Shown here: positions 1 to 7,060 of the stretch, piece by piece
Layout of the letters: every line of letters starts with the position of its first letter
Position numbering within the stretch: position 1 is the stretch's first letter
From: Rubrobacteraceae bacterium
GTDB lineage: Bacteria > Actinomycetota > Rubrobacteria > Rubrobacterales > Rubrobacteraceae
Reading direction: 5' to 3'
NCBI GenBank assembly: GCA_023511405.1
Contig: JAIMBO010000018.1
Coordinates: 1 to 32,642 of the forward strand
DNA length: 32,642 nt
Made by a program: the position numbers and the translations under genes
The notes under the pieces: generated by a model
The model's database searches: none
What the model was told of the DNA's origin: nothing
Seen by the model: only the letters and a program-made list of their open reading frames with translations

Positions 1-363
1 CTCGGGCGGTTCGATGTGGGAGAAGGTCACGTTGTAGCCGCTCGCGAAGACGAGCGTCTTCCCGGGGGTGAGGTGCGACCCGATATGCTCCTTGTAGACT
101 TCCGGAGCCACCTCGTCGGGGATGAGCAGGAGGATCACCTCTCCCCTTCGTGCGGCCCCTGCGATGGGCATGACGGGGAAGCCGTCCTCCTCCGCCCGGT
201 CCCAGCTCTCGTCGCGGACGTTGCCGACGATGATGTCCTCTATCCCCGAGTCGCGCATGTTCAGGGCCTGGGCGCGGCCCTGGTTGCCGTAGCCGATCAC
301 GGCGACGGTGCGCCCCGCGAGCCTCCCGATATCCGCGTCCTGGTCTGTGTAGATGCGGGCCAA
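1..363 (-). CDS. Ketol-acid reductoisomerase-like NAD(P)-binding protein, N-terminal 121 residues (cut by window edge)
   Basis: The visible part is a Rossmann domain of the acetohydroxy acid isomeroreductase type. It opens MARIYTDQDADIGRLAGRTV, then VAVIGYGNQGRAQALNMRDSG, which matches the KARI nucleotide-binding loop, and later LLLIPDEVAPEVY. The TTG start at 363 is chosen because the N-terminus fits family starts and an AGGAGGG box lies 4-5 nt upstream. True KARIs convert acetolactate to dihydroxyisovalerate in valine/isoleucine synthesis. Here GHAHA is replaced by GRAQA, and the segment that normally reads F-A-H-G-F-N (active-site His) reads VFASGYNVTF. This is therefore probably a divergent paralogue rather than the biosynthetic IlvC. 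The C-terminal knotted domain lies outside the window, so the substrate is unknown. The next gene upstream on the same strand (ferritin-like) is separated from it by a terminator, so this gene is likely transcribed alone or with genes beyond the edge. Confidence 0.8.
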   Translation of the reverse strand, partial: MARIYTDQDADIGRLAGRTVAVIGYGNQGRAQALNMRDSGIEDIIVGNVRDESWDRAEEDGFPVMPIAGAARRGEVILLLIPDEVAPEVYKEHIGSHLTPGKTLVFASGYNVTFSHIEPPE

Positions 364-440
364 CTTTCCCTCCTCTCTTTCCCGATGAGGCGATGGTAAG
401 CCCGGAGAGGCTCGAAGTGAAGCCCGGTGTACCGGGGGAT

Positions 441-466
441 GAAAAAGGGACCCCGAAAGGGGCCCC
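441..466 (-). terminator. Rho-independent terminator after the ferritin-like gene
   Basis: A GC hairpin at 447-466 (CCCC-GAAA-GGGG core, extended by three more G-C pairs beyond one mismatch) is followed on the minus strand by a T run, TTTTTC (446-441). It lies 25 nt past the stop of the ferritin-like gene and before the KARI-like gene. Confidence 0.75.
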
Positions 467-479
467 GGCGAGAGGAGGT

Positions 480-499
480 CCGCGGTATCCCTACCGCGG
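480..499. other. Perfect hairpin spanning a stop codon
   Basis: CCGCGGTA-TCCC-TACCGCGG is an 8-bp perfect stem with a 4-nt loop. The TAG stop of the ferritin-like gene (493-491) sits inside it. It has no T run and lies just upstream of the real terminator, so a role in mRNA 3' end stability is possible but unproven. Confidence 0.5.
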
Positions 500-1180
500 G
501 CAGGAGGTGATGAACGGCGAGGCCTCCTTCAAGACCTGCTGCTTCGACTTGGGTTTGTCGAAGGAGGCGGGGAAGGGGACGTAGCCGTTTATGAGGTTGA
601 GGTAGGAGGCGTGGCGCGCCTCGACGGTCGCTATCGTCGCGCCGGCGGTCAGCAGGTCGGGGTTCTTTATCTTGTGGATCGCACCGTCGTAGGCCGAGAC
701 GCCGAGGTTCTCGAAGATGCGGGCGAGCTGCACGAAGCCCTTCACGTTCTTGTACGGGAAGCGGTAGCGGCACTCCGGCACGGGTTTGCCGCCGAGCTGC
801 CGGATGACGGCCGTCAGCGTCTTGACGTGGTCGTGCTCGTGCTCCCGGATGAGCTCGAAGTACTTCCTTACCTCGGCGCCGTCGAGGATGCGTATCCCCG
901 CCTTCTGGTAGCGACGGTACCTGAGGAACGCGAGCCGGAAGTCCTGGGTGGTGAACCTCTTCAGGCCCTCCCTGTAGAACGTGTACTCCAGATGTTCCAG
1001 CGTGAGCGCGTAGTTGAGGACGGCGATGTCCCCCGCCGTGTTCGCGGCCTCGGCGGTCTTCGGGAGCAGGGCTCCGCCGCCGAGCGCGAGCGCCAGCGCC
1101 CCGCCGCCGAGCAGCCTGCCCGAGCCGGAGAGGAAGCCGCGCCGCGAGAGGGCCTCCTCCGTGAACGACTGCTGGACCAT
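491..1180 (-). CDS. Tat-exported ferritin-like domain protein
   Basis: This 229-residue protein has a twin-arginine signal near residues 13-45: SRRGFLSGSGRLLGGG, a hydrophobic Ala/Leu/Gly stretch, and an AEA-like cleavage region. It is therefore predicted to be exported folded, across the membrane. The mature part is an all-helical four-helix bundle of the Ferritin_2 type (Pfam PF13668), beginning DIAVLNYALTLEHLEYTFY, with EHEHDH and EARHASYLN helices that supply Glu/His residues as in di-iron carboxylate proteins. Family members are extracytoplasmic and mostly of unknown substrate; iron handling or peroxide/desiccation stress are the usual guesses. The ATG at 1180 is preceded by AGGAG with 5 nt spacing. 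It is monocistronic: its own terminator lies downstream, and a 64-nt gap separates it from the sugar-acid genes upstream on the same strand. Confidence 0.82.
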   Translation of the reverse strand: MVQQSFTEEALSRRGFLSGSGRLLGGGALALALGGGALLPKTAEAANTAGDIAVLNYALTLEHLEYTFYREGLKRFTTQDFRLAFLRYRRYQKAGIRILDGAEVRKYFELIREHEHDHVKTLTAVIRQLGGKPVPECRYRFPYKNVKGFVQLARIFENLGVSAYDGAIHKIKNPDLLTAGATIATVEARHASYLNLINGYVPFPASFDKPKSKQQVLKEASPFITSCPR

Positions 1181-1214
1181 TACCGCTCCTTTCTCCAGAG
1201 ACCGGTTTCGGATA

Positions 1215-1228
1215 CGCCGTATACGGCG
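1215..1228. promoter_or_regulatory. 14-bp perfect palindrome upstream of the ferritin-like gene
   Basis: CGCCGTATACGGCG is a perfect dyad, centred about 41 nt upstream of the ferritin-like start and between that gene and the larA-like stop. Its core TATAC could also serve as a -10 element. It is a candidate operator; no regulator can be assigned from sequence. Confidence 0.4.
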
Positions 1229-1244
1229 CCTGCGGGGTCCCGGA

Positions 1245-2522
1245 TCACAGGAGTCGGCTCGATTCCGCCAGCGGCCTCAGGTTCCCCGATCCATCGAAGC
1301 TCAGCTCTGCGGGTCCATCCACGATCTCCGCGTCGCCCGCCGCGAGCACCTCTTCGAGCAGGTTCTCCGAGACGAGGGCGTATCTGAGGTCGAGCGTGTT
1401 CGGGATGCGCACGAAGCGCGCCCTCTCCGGCGGGACACCCCAGTTGCAGCGGACGGCGGCCTCGAGCGCCTCGCGGTCGTTCTCCAGGATCAGCGGGATC
1501 TTACCCCGCTCGACGAACGTGCTGGTGAGGACGTTCTGGTTGGTCGCGGCGAAGTCCATCTTCTCGAAGAGCCGCTTCGTAGTGAAGTCCGCGAGCCCCA
1601 CCCCGAGCGCGTTGCCGTGCGAGGCCTCGCTGAGGTCACCCACGATGATGTACCTGACCTTCGGGCTCTCCGGCTCCTCGACGCCCGGGATGCGGTAGCG
1701 GCCGATGACGTTGGTGTCCATCCCGGTCCCGCTGTAGTTCTTGCCGAGCTCGTCGACGAAGAGGACGTCGATCTCCTCTGCGGGGAGCTTCGGGGCCAGG
1801 TTTCTCGCCCGCCGCAGCAGCGCCTTCTCGCGTTCGATTACGGCCTCCGGCAGGATGACCTCCAGGATCGCGGTCTCCTCGTAGGCGTTCTCGACGAGCG
1901 CGACCCCGAAGAGGATCTTGCCGGAGGAGAAGACGAAGCTTCCGGCCTCGACCATGTGGTCGCGGATGCCTGGGATGCCGCGGGCGTGCAGCTCCAGGGC
2001 CCCGGCGTGCTTGCCGAGCCCGATCGCGGCCATCTTCAGGAGCCCGCTCTCTATCTCCGAGTGGAAGTCGGTGTGCTGCTTGATCCGGCCCACGACGACC
2101 ACGCCGTCCGCCTGCGCGGCCAGCCGGTCCATGTAGACCGGGATACCGTGTGGGGTGCGTCCGATCTCAACGGTCTCCATCGAGGAGCGGATCGGTGCTC
2201 CGACGCTCCGTTCGGTGACGCCCAGGCTCTCGAGCACCTCGAGCTGTCCCTCGGCGGTGGCCCCGCCGTGGCTGCCCATCGCCGGGACTATGAACGGCTC
2301 CGCCCCGGCCCCTCGCACGATGCCGACGAGCGTCTCGAGCACCTTCGGGATGTCCGAGATGCCGCGGCTCCCGGCGGTGATCGCCACCCTCATCCCCGGT
2401 CGGAGCTTCTTCCGGATCTCCGGGCGCGCGCACTGCCTGCGCAGCTCATCCTCCACCTCCTCCACCCGCGGCCGTGGGAACTCGCGGCGCACGAGCGCCA
2501 CCTTCGGAAACTCCACCTCCAT
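1245..2522 (-). CDS. LarA-like protein (nickel-pincer racemase/epimerase superfamily, DUF2088)
   Basis: About 425 residues, the usual size for the lactate-racemase superfamily. Recognisable family blocks are the N-terminal DUF2088 domain with AITAGSRGI, VPAMGSHGGATAEGQ (His near 86), a KQHTDFHSEIESGLLKM block (His near 151 and 155, Lys near 164) and GLGKHAGALELHARG (His near 173 and 180). These resemble the His and Lys residues that bind the nickel-pincer nucleotide and act as acid/base in LarA. The superfamily (lactate, malate and other 2-hydroxyacid racemases; gluconate 2-epimerase) inverts C2 of 2-hydroxyacids. Here it is the last gene of a four-carbon sugar-acid operon, so a C2 epimerase linking threonate and erythronate is a reasonable inference. 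Start: TGATG overlap with the dehydrogenase stop; GTG at 2525 and GTG at 2516 (better spaced from AGGAGG) are alternatives. No larB, larC or larE cofactor genes are in the window. Confidence 0.78.
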   Translation of the reverse strand: MEVEFPKVALVRREFPRPRVEEVEDELRRQCARPEIRKKLRPGMRVAITAGSRGISDIPKVLETLVGIVRGAGAEPFIVPAMGSHGGATAEGQLEVLESLGVTERSVGAPIRSSMETVEIGRTPHGIPVYMDRLAAQADGVVVVGRIKQHTDFHSEIESGLLKMAAIGLGKHAGALELHARGIPGIRDHMVEAGSFVFSSGKILFGVALVENAYEETAILEVILPEAVIEREKALLRRARNLAPKLPAEEIDVLFVDELGKNYSGTGMDTNVIGRYRIPGVEEPESPKVRYIIVGDLSEASHGNALGVGLADFTTKRLFEKMDFAATNQNVLTSTFVERGKIPLILENDREALEAAVRCNWGVPPERARFVRIPNTLDLRYALVSENLLEEVLAAGDAEIVDGPAELSFDGSGNLRPLAESSRLL

Positions 2523-3535
2523 CACCTCCTCGCCATCCGGCCGCTCAACTCGCGGGCAAGCTCTATCGCGGCCTTCATGCTGCGGTGGTCCGCCATACCC
2601 GTACCCGCGATATCGAAGGCGGTCCCGTGGTCGACGCTGGTGCGGAAGAACGGCAGGCCCACCGTGACGTTCACCCCCGTTTCGAATCCAGAGAGCTTCA
2701 CCGGGATGTGGCCCTGGTCGTGGTACTGCACGACCACGATGTCGAACTCCCCCTTCCTGGCCCGCGAGAAGATCGTGTCCGGCGGGTAGGGACCGCTCGC
2801 GTCGATCCCCTCCCTCCGTGCCCGTTCCACCGCCGGCCTTATGAGCCTTTCGTCCTCCTCGCCGAAGAGGCCGTTCTCCCCGGCGTGGGGGTTGAGGCCC
2901 GCGACGGCTATCCTGGGTTCCTCGATGCCGAGCCTCTCCAGCGTCCTGTGTGCCAGCCGGATGACGGTGAGCTCCCGCTCCGGCTGCACCAGCTCTATGG
3001 CCTCTCTCAGTGGGACGTGGGTCGAGACGTGGATGACGCGCAGATCCTCCGCGACGAGCATCATCGCGTAGTCTCTGGTGCCGGTGAGCTTCGCCAGGAT
3101 CTCGGTGTGACCGGGGTATTCGTGCCCGGCGAGGTGCATCGCCTCCTTGTTCAAAGGCGCGGTGGCGACCGCGTCCACCTCTCCCTCCAGCGCGAGGGAG
3201 GTCGCGTGGCGGACGTACTCGAAGGCGGCGTCCCCGGCCCGGGCGTCGAGCTTGCCGAACGGGAGGTCCATGGGCAGCTCGCTCCGGGTGATGACGTCGG
3301 CGATGCCCGGCTCGAAGCGGGCCTCCGAGACCCCTCCTATGACGTTCATGCTCAGGGGGAGCCCGAGGAGGCTTATCGCGCGCCCGAGGATGCCCGCGTC
3401 CCCGACGATGACCGCGTGGTTTTCTCGCTGAAAGTCCTCCTCGGCGAATGTCCTGGCGACCACCTCCGGGCCGACGCCCGCCGGGTCTCCCATCGTGACC
3501 GCGACGATGGGAAGTGTTCTTCTGTCCTCGGTCAT
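2522..3535 (-). CDS. pdxA2: PdxA2-type 4-phospho-sugar-acid dehydrogenase (decarboxylating)
   Basis: A 337-residue PdxA-family oxidoreductase. Blocks seen are VTMGDPAGVGPEVVARTF at the N-terminus, EYPGHTEILAKLTG, STHVPLREAI, LNPHAGENGLFGEED and VVQYHDQGHIPVKL; the His residues of these blocks form the metal site of PdxA. PdxA proper oxidises 4-phosphohydroxythreonine in vitamin B6 synthesis. The PdxA2 branch, found beside DUF1537 kinases, oxidises and decarboxylates D-threonate/D-erythronate 4-phosphate to dihydroxyacetone phosphate and CO2. The neighbours favour PdxA2. ATG at 3535 is chosen because it gives the canonical N-terminus and an ATGA overlap with the upstream kinase; a longer in-frame opening exists but its extra residues look non-coding. 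The stop overlaps the next gene's start (TGATG), so the genes are translationally coupled. Confidence 0.88.
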   Translation of the reverse strand: MTEDRRTLPIVAVTMGDPAGVGPEVVARTFAEEDFQRENHAVIVGDAGILGRAISLLGLPLSMNVIGGVSEARFEPGIADVITRSELPMDLPFGKLDARAGDAAFEYVRHATSLALEGEVDAVATAPLNKEAMHLAGHEYPGHTEILAKLTGTRDYAMMLVAEDLRVIHVSTHVPLREAIELVQPERELTVIRLAHRTLERLGIEEPRIAVAGLNPHAGENGLFGEEDERLIRPAVERARREGIDASGPYPPDTIFSRARKGEFDIVVVQYHDQGHIPVKLSGFETGVNVTVGLPFFRTSVDHGTAFDIAGTGMADHRSMKAAIELARELSGRMARR

Positions 3536-4668
3536 CGTCCTCCTCCGGTCAGGGTGAGAAGCGCGTTCCAGAGCGTCTCGGGCCCGCCGAAGCCCCCTGC
3601 CTTGGTCACGACCGGGTACGGGCGATCCCCGATCAGGGTGCCCGCTGGAACGCCGGGCTCCACCTCTCCTCTCAACAGAATACCGCGCTCTCCGAGCGCC
3701 GAAGCGATCCGGCGGGCCGTCTCCCCTCCGGTGAGCACCAGCGCGTCGAAGAGGTCTTCCCCGGCCAGGTTGACCACGACCCGCGCGAGTGCGGCGGATA
3801 TCCTCTGTTCCGCCCCCGCGCTCCTCTGCGGGGCGGAGCACAGAGCGGCGCTGCGACCGGCCGTGAGGACGCGGCGCAGGCCATCGGTCGCGTCTTCTGC
3901 GAGCGGGACGACCTCCAGGCCGCGTTGCTTGAGGACGTCGAGCTGCTCACGGGAGGTGGCGCTGGTACTCCCCACGACGACGAGCACCCTGCGGGCGGAG
4001 AAGGTGGGCGGGCCCGGCACCTTCCGTGGGCCGGGATGGACCGAGCCGAGCGCCCGGGCGAGCCCCGCCGAGCCGGCCCAGAGTACGGAGGCGGGGTCTC
4101 GAACGCAGCGTACCAGGTGCTCGAGATGTTTCTGCTCTTCCGCGTCCGCCACGATCCATCGCGCCCGCGCGAGTGACCGGACTGCGTCTTCGCGGCGGGC
4201 TCTTGCCGCCAGCACTTCCACCGGACCGAGCCCGGCTCTCTCGAGCAGGGTCGGGAGGTGCCCCCCGGGTAGCGGCTCTCCGTGGAGAACCTGCGTCCCC
4301 TCACGGGTCGTGCGGCCCATCTCCGGGAAGGCGGGGGCGAGGAGGCAGGCCCGGCGTCCCGAGGTCTCGAGCGCGGCGCCGAGCTCCGCGGCGACGTTGC
4401 CCCGCAGGGTGGAGTCGAGTTTCTTGTAGAGGATGGAGGCGTGCCGCACGCGCCCTGTAGCCTCGGTGGTTCTGCCCGCGGCTCCTTCTCTCCCCAGTTC
4501 CCTGGAGCCGGCGTCCAGCGCCAGGGCGTCGGCCTCCGGCAGGGTGGTGCTGTCCTGGAAGAGCACGGCCGTACGGTACCCGGAGCGGGCGAACTGCACC
4601 CCGCAGTCCGCCGCCCCGGTGAGGTCGTCGGCGACGATGGCGACTGCCGGTTGCGCGGGCGGTCGCAT
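3532..4668 (-). CDS. dtnK: DUF1537 four-carbon acid sugar kinase (D-threonate kinase-like)
   Basis: 378 residues with both halves of the family: an N-terminal sugar-binding domain (PF07005; VAIVADDLTGAADCGVQFA near residues 9-27, then YKKLDSTLRGN) and a C-terminal nucleotide-binding domain (PF17042; LVVVGSTSATS, LVLTGGETARRIASALG, ending VTKAGGFGG). Family members phosphorylate the terminal hydroxyl of threonate, erythronate or related acids with ATP. With a PdxA2 partner and no class II aldolase present, D-threonate or D-erythronate is the likeliest substrate; the exact stereoisomer cannot be read from sequence. It starts 1 nt after the MFS transporter stop (TGA-A-ATG arrangement) and overlaps the dehydrogenase by 4 nt, so it sits inside one operon. 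Confidence 0.87.
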   Translation of the reverse strand: MRPPAQPAVAIVADDLTGAADCGVQFARSGYRTAVLFQDSTTLPEADALALDAGSRELGREGAAGRTTEATGRVRHASILYKKLDSTLRGNVAAELGAALETSGRRACLLAPAFPEMGRTTREGTQVLHGEPLPGGHLPTLLERAGLGPVEVLAARARREDAVRSLARARWIVADAEEQKHLEHLVRCVRDPASVLWAGSAGLARALGSVHPGPRKVPGPPTFSARRVLVVVGSTSATSREQLDVLKQRGLEVVPLAEDATDGLRRVLTAGRSAALCSAPQRSAGAEQRISAALARVVVNLAGEDLFDALVLTGGETARRIASALGERGILLRGEVEPGVPAGTLIGDRPYPVVTKAGGFGGPETLWNALLTLTGGGR

Positions 4669-4669
4669 T

Positions 4670-5989
4670 TCAGGTGCTTATCGCCTCGAGCTCCTGCCCG
4701 GGCGGTATCCTGCGCAGCGCGAGCGTCAGCAGCTGACCGAGAGCGAGCACTACGGCCACCACGACCCAGGCCGTGGTCTCCGTGGTGAAGGTGGTGAGGA
4801 TGGTCCAGATGCCGGCCCCGATCAGGAGCCCGCCGGCGAAGATGGCTCCGAGGAAGCCCACCGCCGTGCCGCGCACGCGGGTGGGGAAGCTCTCCGCCTG
4901 GTAGGCGTAGCCTGCTCCGGACCAGGTTCCGTTGGTGACCTGGTAGATCAGGAAGTAGATTATGCCGGCGAGCACGGTGCCGTGCACGAGCAGGAAGATC
5001 AGGTTGAGCGGTGCCACGAGCATGGCCGTCCGGATCAGAACCTCCCTCCGGCCCCATTTCTCACCGAGCCATCCGCCGAGGATGTAGAAGAAGAACCCTA
5101 TCCCCCCGGAGATCAGGAGCAATACCCCGGCCTCTCCTCCGGTGAACCCTTTGACCCGGGTGAGGAAGTCGGTGATGTAGAGGTTCGAGGCGGCGAAGGA
5201 GCTCGAGTAGAACAGCCAGACGACCGTGAGGAGCAACAGCTGGCGGCGTACCGGCCCGGGGTGGGCGAAGAGCTGCTTGAGCGTGACCTCCTCGACCTCT
5301 TCGACGTTGACCTCGTACTTCTCGAGTAGACGGGCGAGGCGTTCTTCGTCCCCGGCCTTCTTGGCTCGCTTGACCTCCTGCAGGTGCCGGAAACGGTCGC
5401 TCTCCCTTATGAAGGCCCGGCCGATGATGACGACGATGATCGGGATGACGCCGAACAGGAATACGAAGCGCCAGCCGTAGCCGACGAACAGCGTGTAGAC
5501 CGCCGAGGCGAGGAAGACACCAAGCGGCCAGCCTCCCTGCACGATGGAGTACAGGAGCCCCCGCCGACGCGCGGTAACCTGCTCGTTCACGAGCGTGATC
5601 GAGACGGCGAGTTCCGACTGGGCGAAGGCCGAGGCGAGCATCCGGATCACGACGAGCTGCCAGAAGTTCTGCACGAAGAAGGTGAGCCCGGTGAAGATCG
5701 CCGCCGCAGCGAGGCAGATCATCCACATCCTCTTGCGTCCCAGGGTGTCCATCCCGTAGCCGACGAAGAGCGTGACCACGAACTGCGCGGCCGAGACGAA
5801 GAAGACCAGGGTTCCCACCAGCGAGGCCGAGAGCCCGAGATCCTGTGAGATGTTCGGGATCGTGAGGACCAGGAGGTTGAGGTCGTACGATGCGAGCGAC
5901 CAGCCGGCGAGCGCTATTGTTATCAGATAAAGGGTGTATGCTCTACCTCCTTCGGTGCTGCCGAGTATGCTTTCGTTTTGCATGGTCAT
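4670..5989 (-). CDS. MFS transporter, probable sugar-acid importer
   Basis: 439 residues with about twelve predicted membrane helices, a major-facilitator signature after helix 2 (GMDTLGRKRMW) and a related sequence after helix 8 (GGWLGEKWGRREVL). Helix 1 contains YDLNLL, which places a charged Asp in the membrane as in metabolite:H+ symporters of the sugar/organic acid type. A long charged cytosolic loop (about residues 205-245, RESDRFRHLQEVKRAKK onward, rich in Glu and Lys) separates the halves. An AGGAGG box lies about 10 nt before the ATG at 5989. It sits 61 nt after the DeoR-type regulator gene and directly before the kinase, which makes it the probable uptake step for the acid degraded by the downstream enzymes. 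The substrate is inferred from context only. Confidence 0.85.
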   Translation of the reverse strand: MTMQNESILGSTEGGRAYTLYLITIALAGWSLASYDLNLLVLTIPNISQDLGLSASLVGTLVFFVSAAQFVVTLFVGYGMDTLGRKRMWMICLAAAAIFTGLTFFVQNFWQLVVIRMLASAFAQSELAVSITLVNEQVTARRRGLLYSIVQGGWPLGVFLASAVYTLFVGYGWRFVFLFGVIPIIVVIIGRAFIRESDRFRHLQEVKRAKKAGDEERLARLLEKYEVNVEEVEEVTLKQLFAHPGPVRRQLLLLTVVWLFYSSSFAASNLYITDFLTRVKGFTGGEAGVLLLISGGIGFFFYILGGWLGEKWGRREVLIRTAMLVAPLNLIFLLVHGTVLAGIIYFLIYQVTNGTWSGAGYAYQAESFPTRVRGTAVGFLGAIFAGGLLIGAGIWTILTTFTTETTAWVVVAVVLALGQLLTLALRRIPPGQELEAIST

Positions 5990-6050
5990 CGGTGTTCATC
6001 CTCCTTACCCTTTCCCCGTTTGTTTTCGTGGAGCCTACCCCACGCTTCAT

Positions 6051-6839
6051 TCACACGAGATGTACTTCCAATCCTCCGATCTTCGAGATCTCCCGCAGCT
6101 TCGCTTCTGACAGCGAAGAGCCGGTTACCAGATCGTCCACCTCCTCCAGGGCGCACACGTCGAAGAAGGCCGGGGGCCCGAACTTGCTGTGGTCGGCGAG
6201 CAGCACGACCCTCCGCGCGGCGCGGATGATCGCCCGCTTGACCGCCGCGACCTCCAACCCGGCCTCGGTGAGCGTCGTGCCCGCGATCGCGTGTATCCCG
6301 ACGAGCGCGACGTCCGCGTGCAGCCGCTCGAAGAACGCCTGGGTCTCGGGCCCGAGCAGCGTGAACGAACGTTCCCTCACCACCCCTCCTGAGACCAGGA
6401 CCTTCACCCCGGAGACCGACGCGAGCAGCGAGGCCGCATACACGTCGTTCGTGACCGCGGTGATCCGGAGAGGTCTCCTCGCGAACGCCTCTATCGCCGC
6501 GACCACCGTCGATGAGGAGTCGAAGATGACGCTCTGACCCTCCTCCAGGAGCGAGACGGCATGCCCGCCTATCCTCGCCTTCTCCTCCGCGTGGCTGCGC
6601 CGCCGGTCCTCGAAGAGGGGCTCGAAGGTCGCCCTCTCGGACGTCACCGCCCCCCCGTGCGAGCGGCGTATGCCACCTTCTTCTTCCAGCAGCCTGAGAT
6701 CCCTGCGCACCGTGGACTCCGAAACCCCCGTCTCCCGCGCGATCTCGGCCACCGACGCCGCCCCCCGCGACCGTAGCAGGCTCAGAACCCGCGCCCTGCG
6801 CTCCGCCGGTATGCTCCTGTCCCCGCTCTTGCCCTTCAT
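6051..6839 (-). CDS. DeoR-family transcriptional regulator of the sugar-acid operon
   Basis: 262 residues, the standard DeoR layout. The N-terminal helix-turn-helix (about residues 14-65) carries VAEIARETGVSESTVRRDL and IRRSHGGAV. It is followed by a DeoRC sensor domain (about 80-240) that shares the fold of phosphosugar isomerases: IFDSSSTVVAAIEAF, AVTNDVYAASLL, VLVSGGVVRERSFTLLGP, VVLLADHSKFG. Such proteins usually repress their own operon and are released by a phosphorylated intermediate, which fits a kinase-containing locus. ATG at 6839 has a GGGGAG box upstream. It is the first gene of the leftward locus, behind a strong-looking promoter that carries tandem 10-bp repeats (see 6885-6924). 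The effector is unknown. Confidence 0.88.
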   Translation of the reverse strand: MKGKSGDRSIPAERRARVLSLLRSRGAASVAEIARETGVSESTVRRDLRLLEEEGGIRRSHGGAVTSERATFEPLFEDRRRSHAEEKARIGGHAVSLLEEGQSVIFDSSSTVVAAIEAFARRPLRITAVTNDVYAASLLASVSGVKVLVSGGVVRERSFTLLGPETQAFFERLHADVALVGIHAIAGTTLTEAGLEVAAVKRAIIRAARRVVLLADHSKFGPPAFFDVCALEEVDDLVTGSSLSEAKLREISKIGGLEVHLV

Positions 6840-6863
6840 CCGCTTCTCCCCACCAATAAAAAC

Positions 6864-6893
6864 AATTTACCAGTGTCGGTCATATATTGTCAA
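6864..6893 (-). promoter_or_regulatory. SigA-type promoter of the deoR-led operon
   Basis: On the minus strand, TTGACA (6893-6888) is followed by an 18-nt spacer and TAAATT (6869-6864), or by 17 nt and GTAAAT. It sits about 25 nt upstream of the regulator's ATG in an A+T-rich island, unlike the surrounding GC-rich coding DNA. Confidence 0.72.
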
Positions 6894-6924
6894 ATAAAGT
6901 CGAATATGAGCAAAAATGAGCGAA
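6885..6924 (-). promoter_or_regulatory. Four tandem 10-bp direct repeats, probable DeoR operator
   Basis: Read on the minus strand, four consecutive decamers are TTCGCTCATT, TTTGCTCATA, TTCGACTTTA and TTTGACAATA. All share TTyG at the same phase, and the last one contains the -35 TTGACA. Direct repeats at one helical turn are typical of DeoR-family operators, and binding here would block RNA polymerase. Assignment to this regulator is inference from position. Confidence 0.6.
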
Positions 6925-6952
6925 GGATCGGGAAGGACTTTACGGTGGGGTG

Positions 6953-6981
6953 TTGTTTTAATGGCCTGTGTGGGATATACG
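6953..6981 (+). promoter_or_regulatory. Putative promoter of the TSUP permease gene
   Basis: TTGTTT (6953-6958), a 17-nt spacer and TATACG (6976-6981). This would give a leader of about 70 nt before the TTG start at 7061. The -35 box is weak, so confidence is moderate. Confidence 0.4.
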
Positions 6982-7060
6982 CTTTTAGGATGTTTGAAGG
7001 CAGAGGAGGTTTTTGAGGGTTGATCTTTGCCGGAGGGTTTGACGAGAGCGGAAGGGTGTT

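Noticed and set aside
3536-3841. N-terminal extension of the PdxA2 frame to 3841
   Set aside because: Translates to Arg/Gly-rich filler out of frame with the kinase; the canonical PdxA start is ATG 3535.
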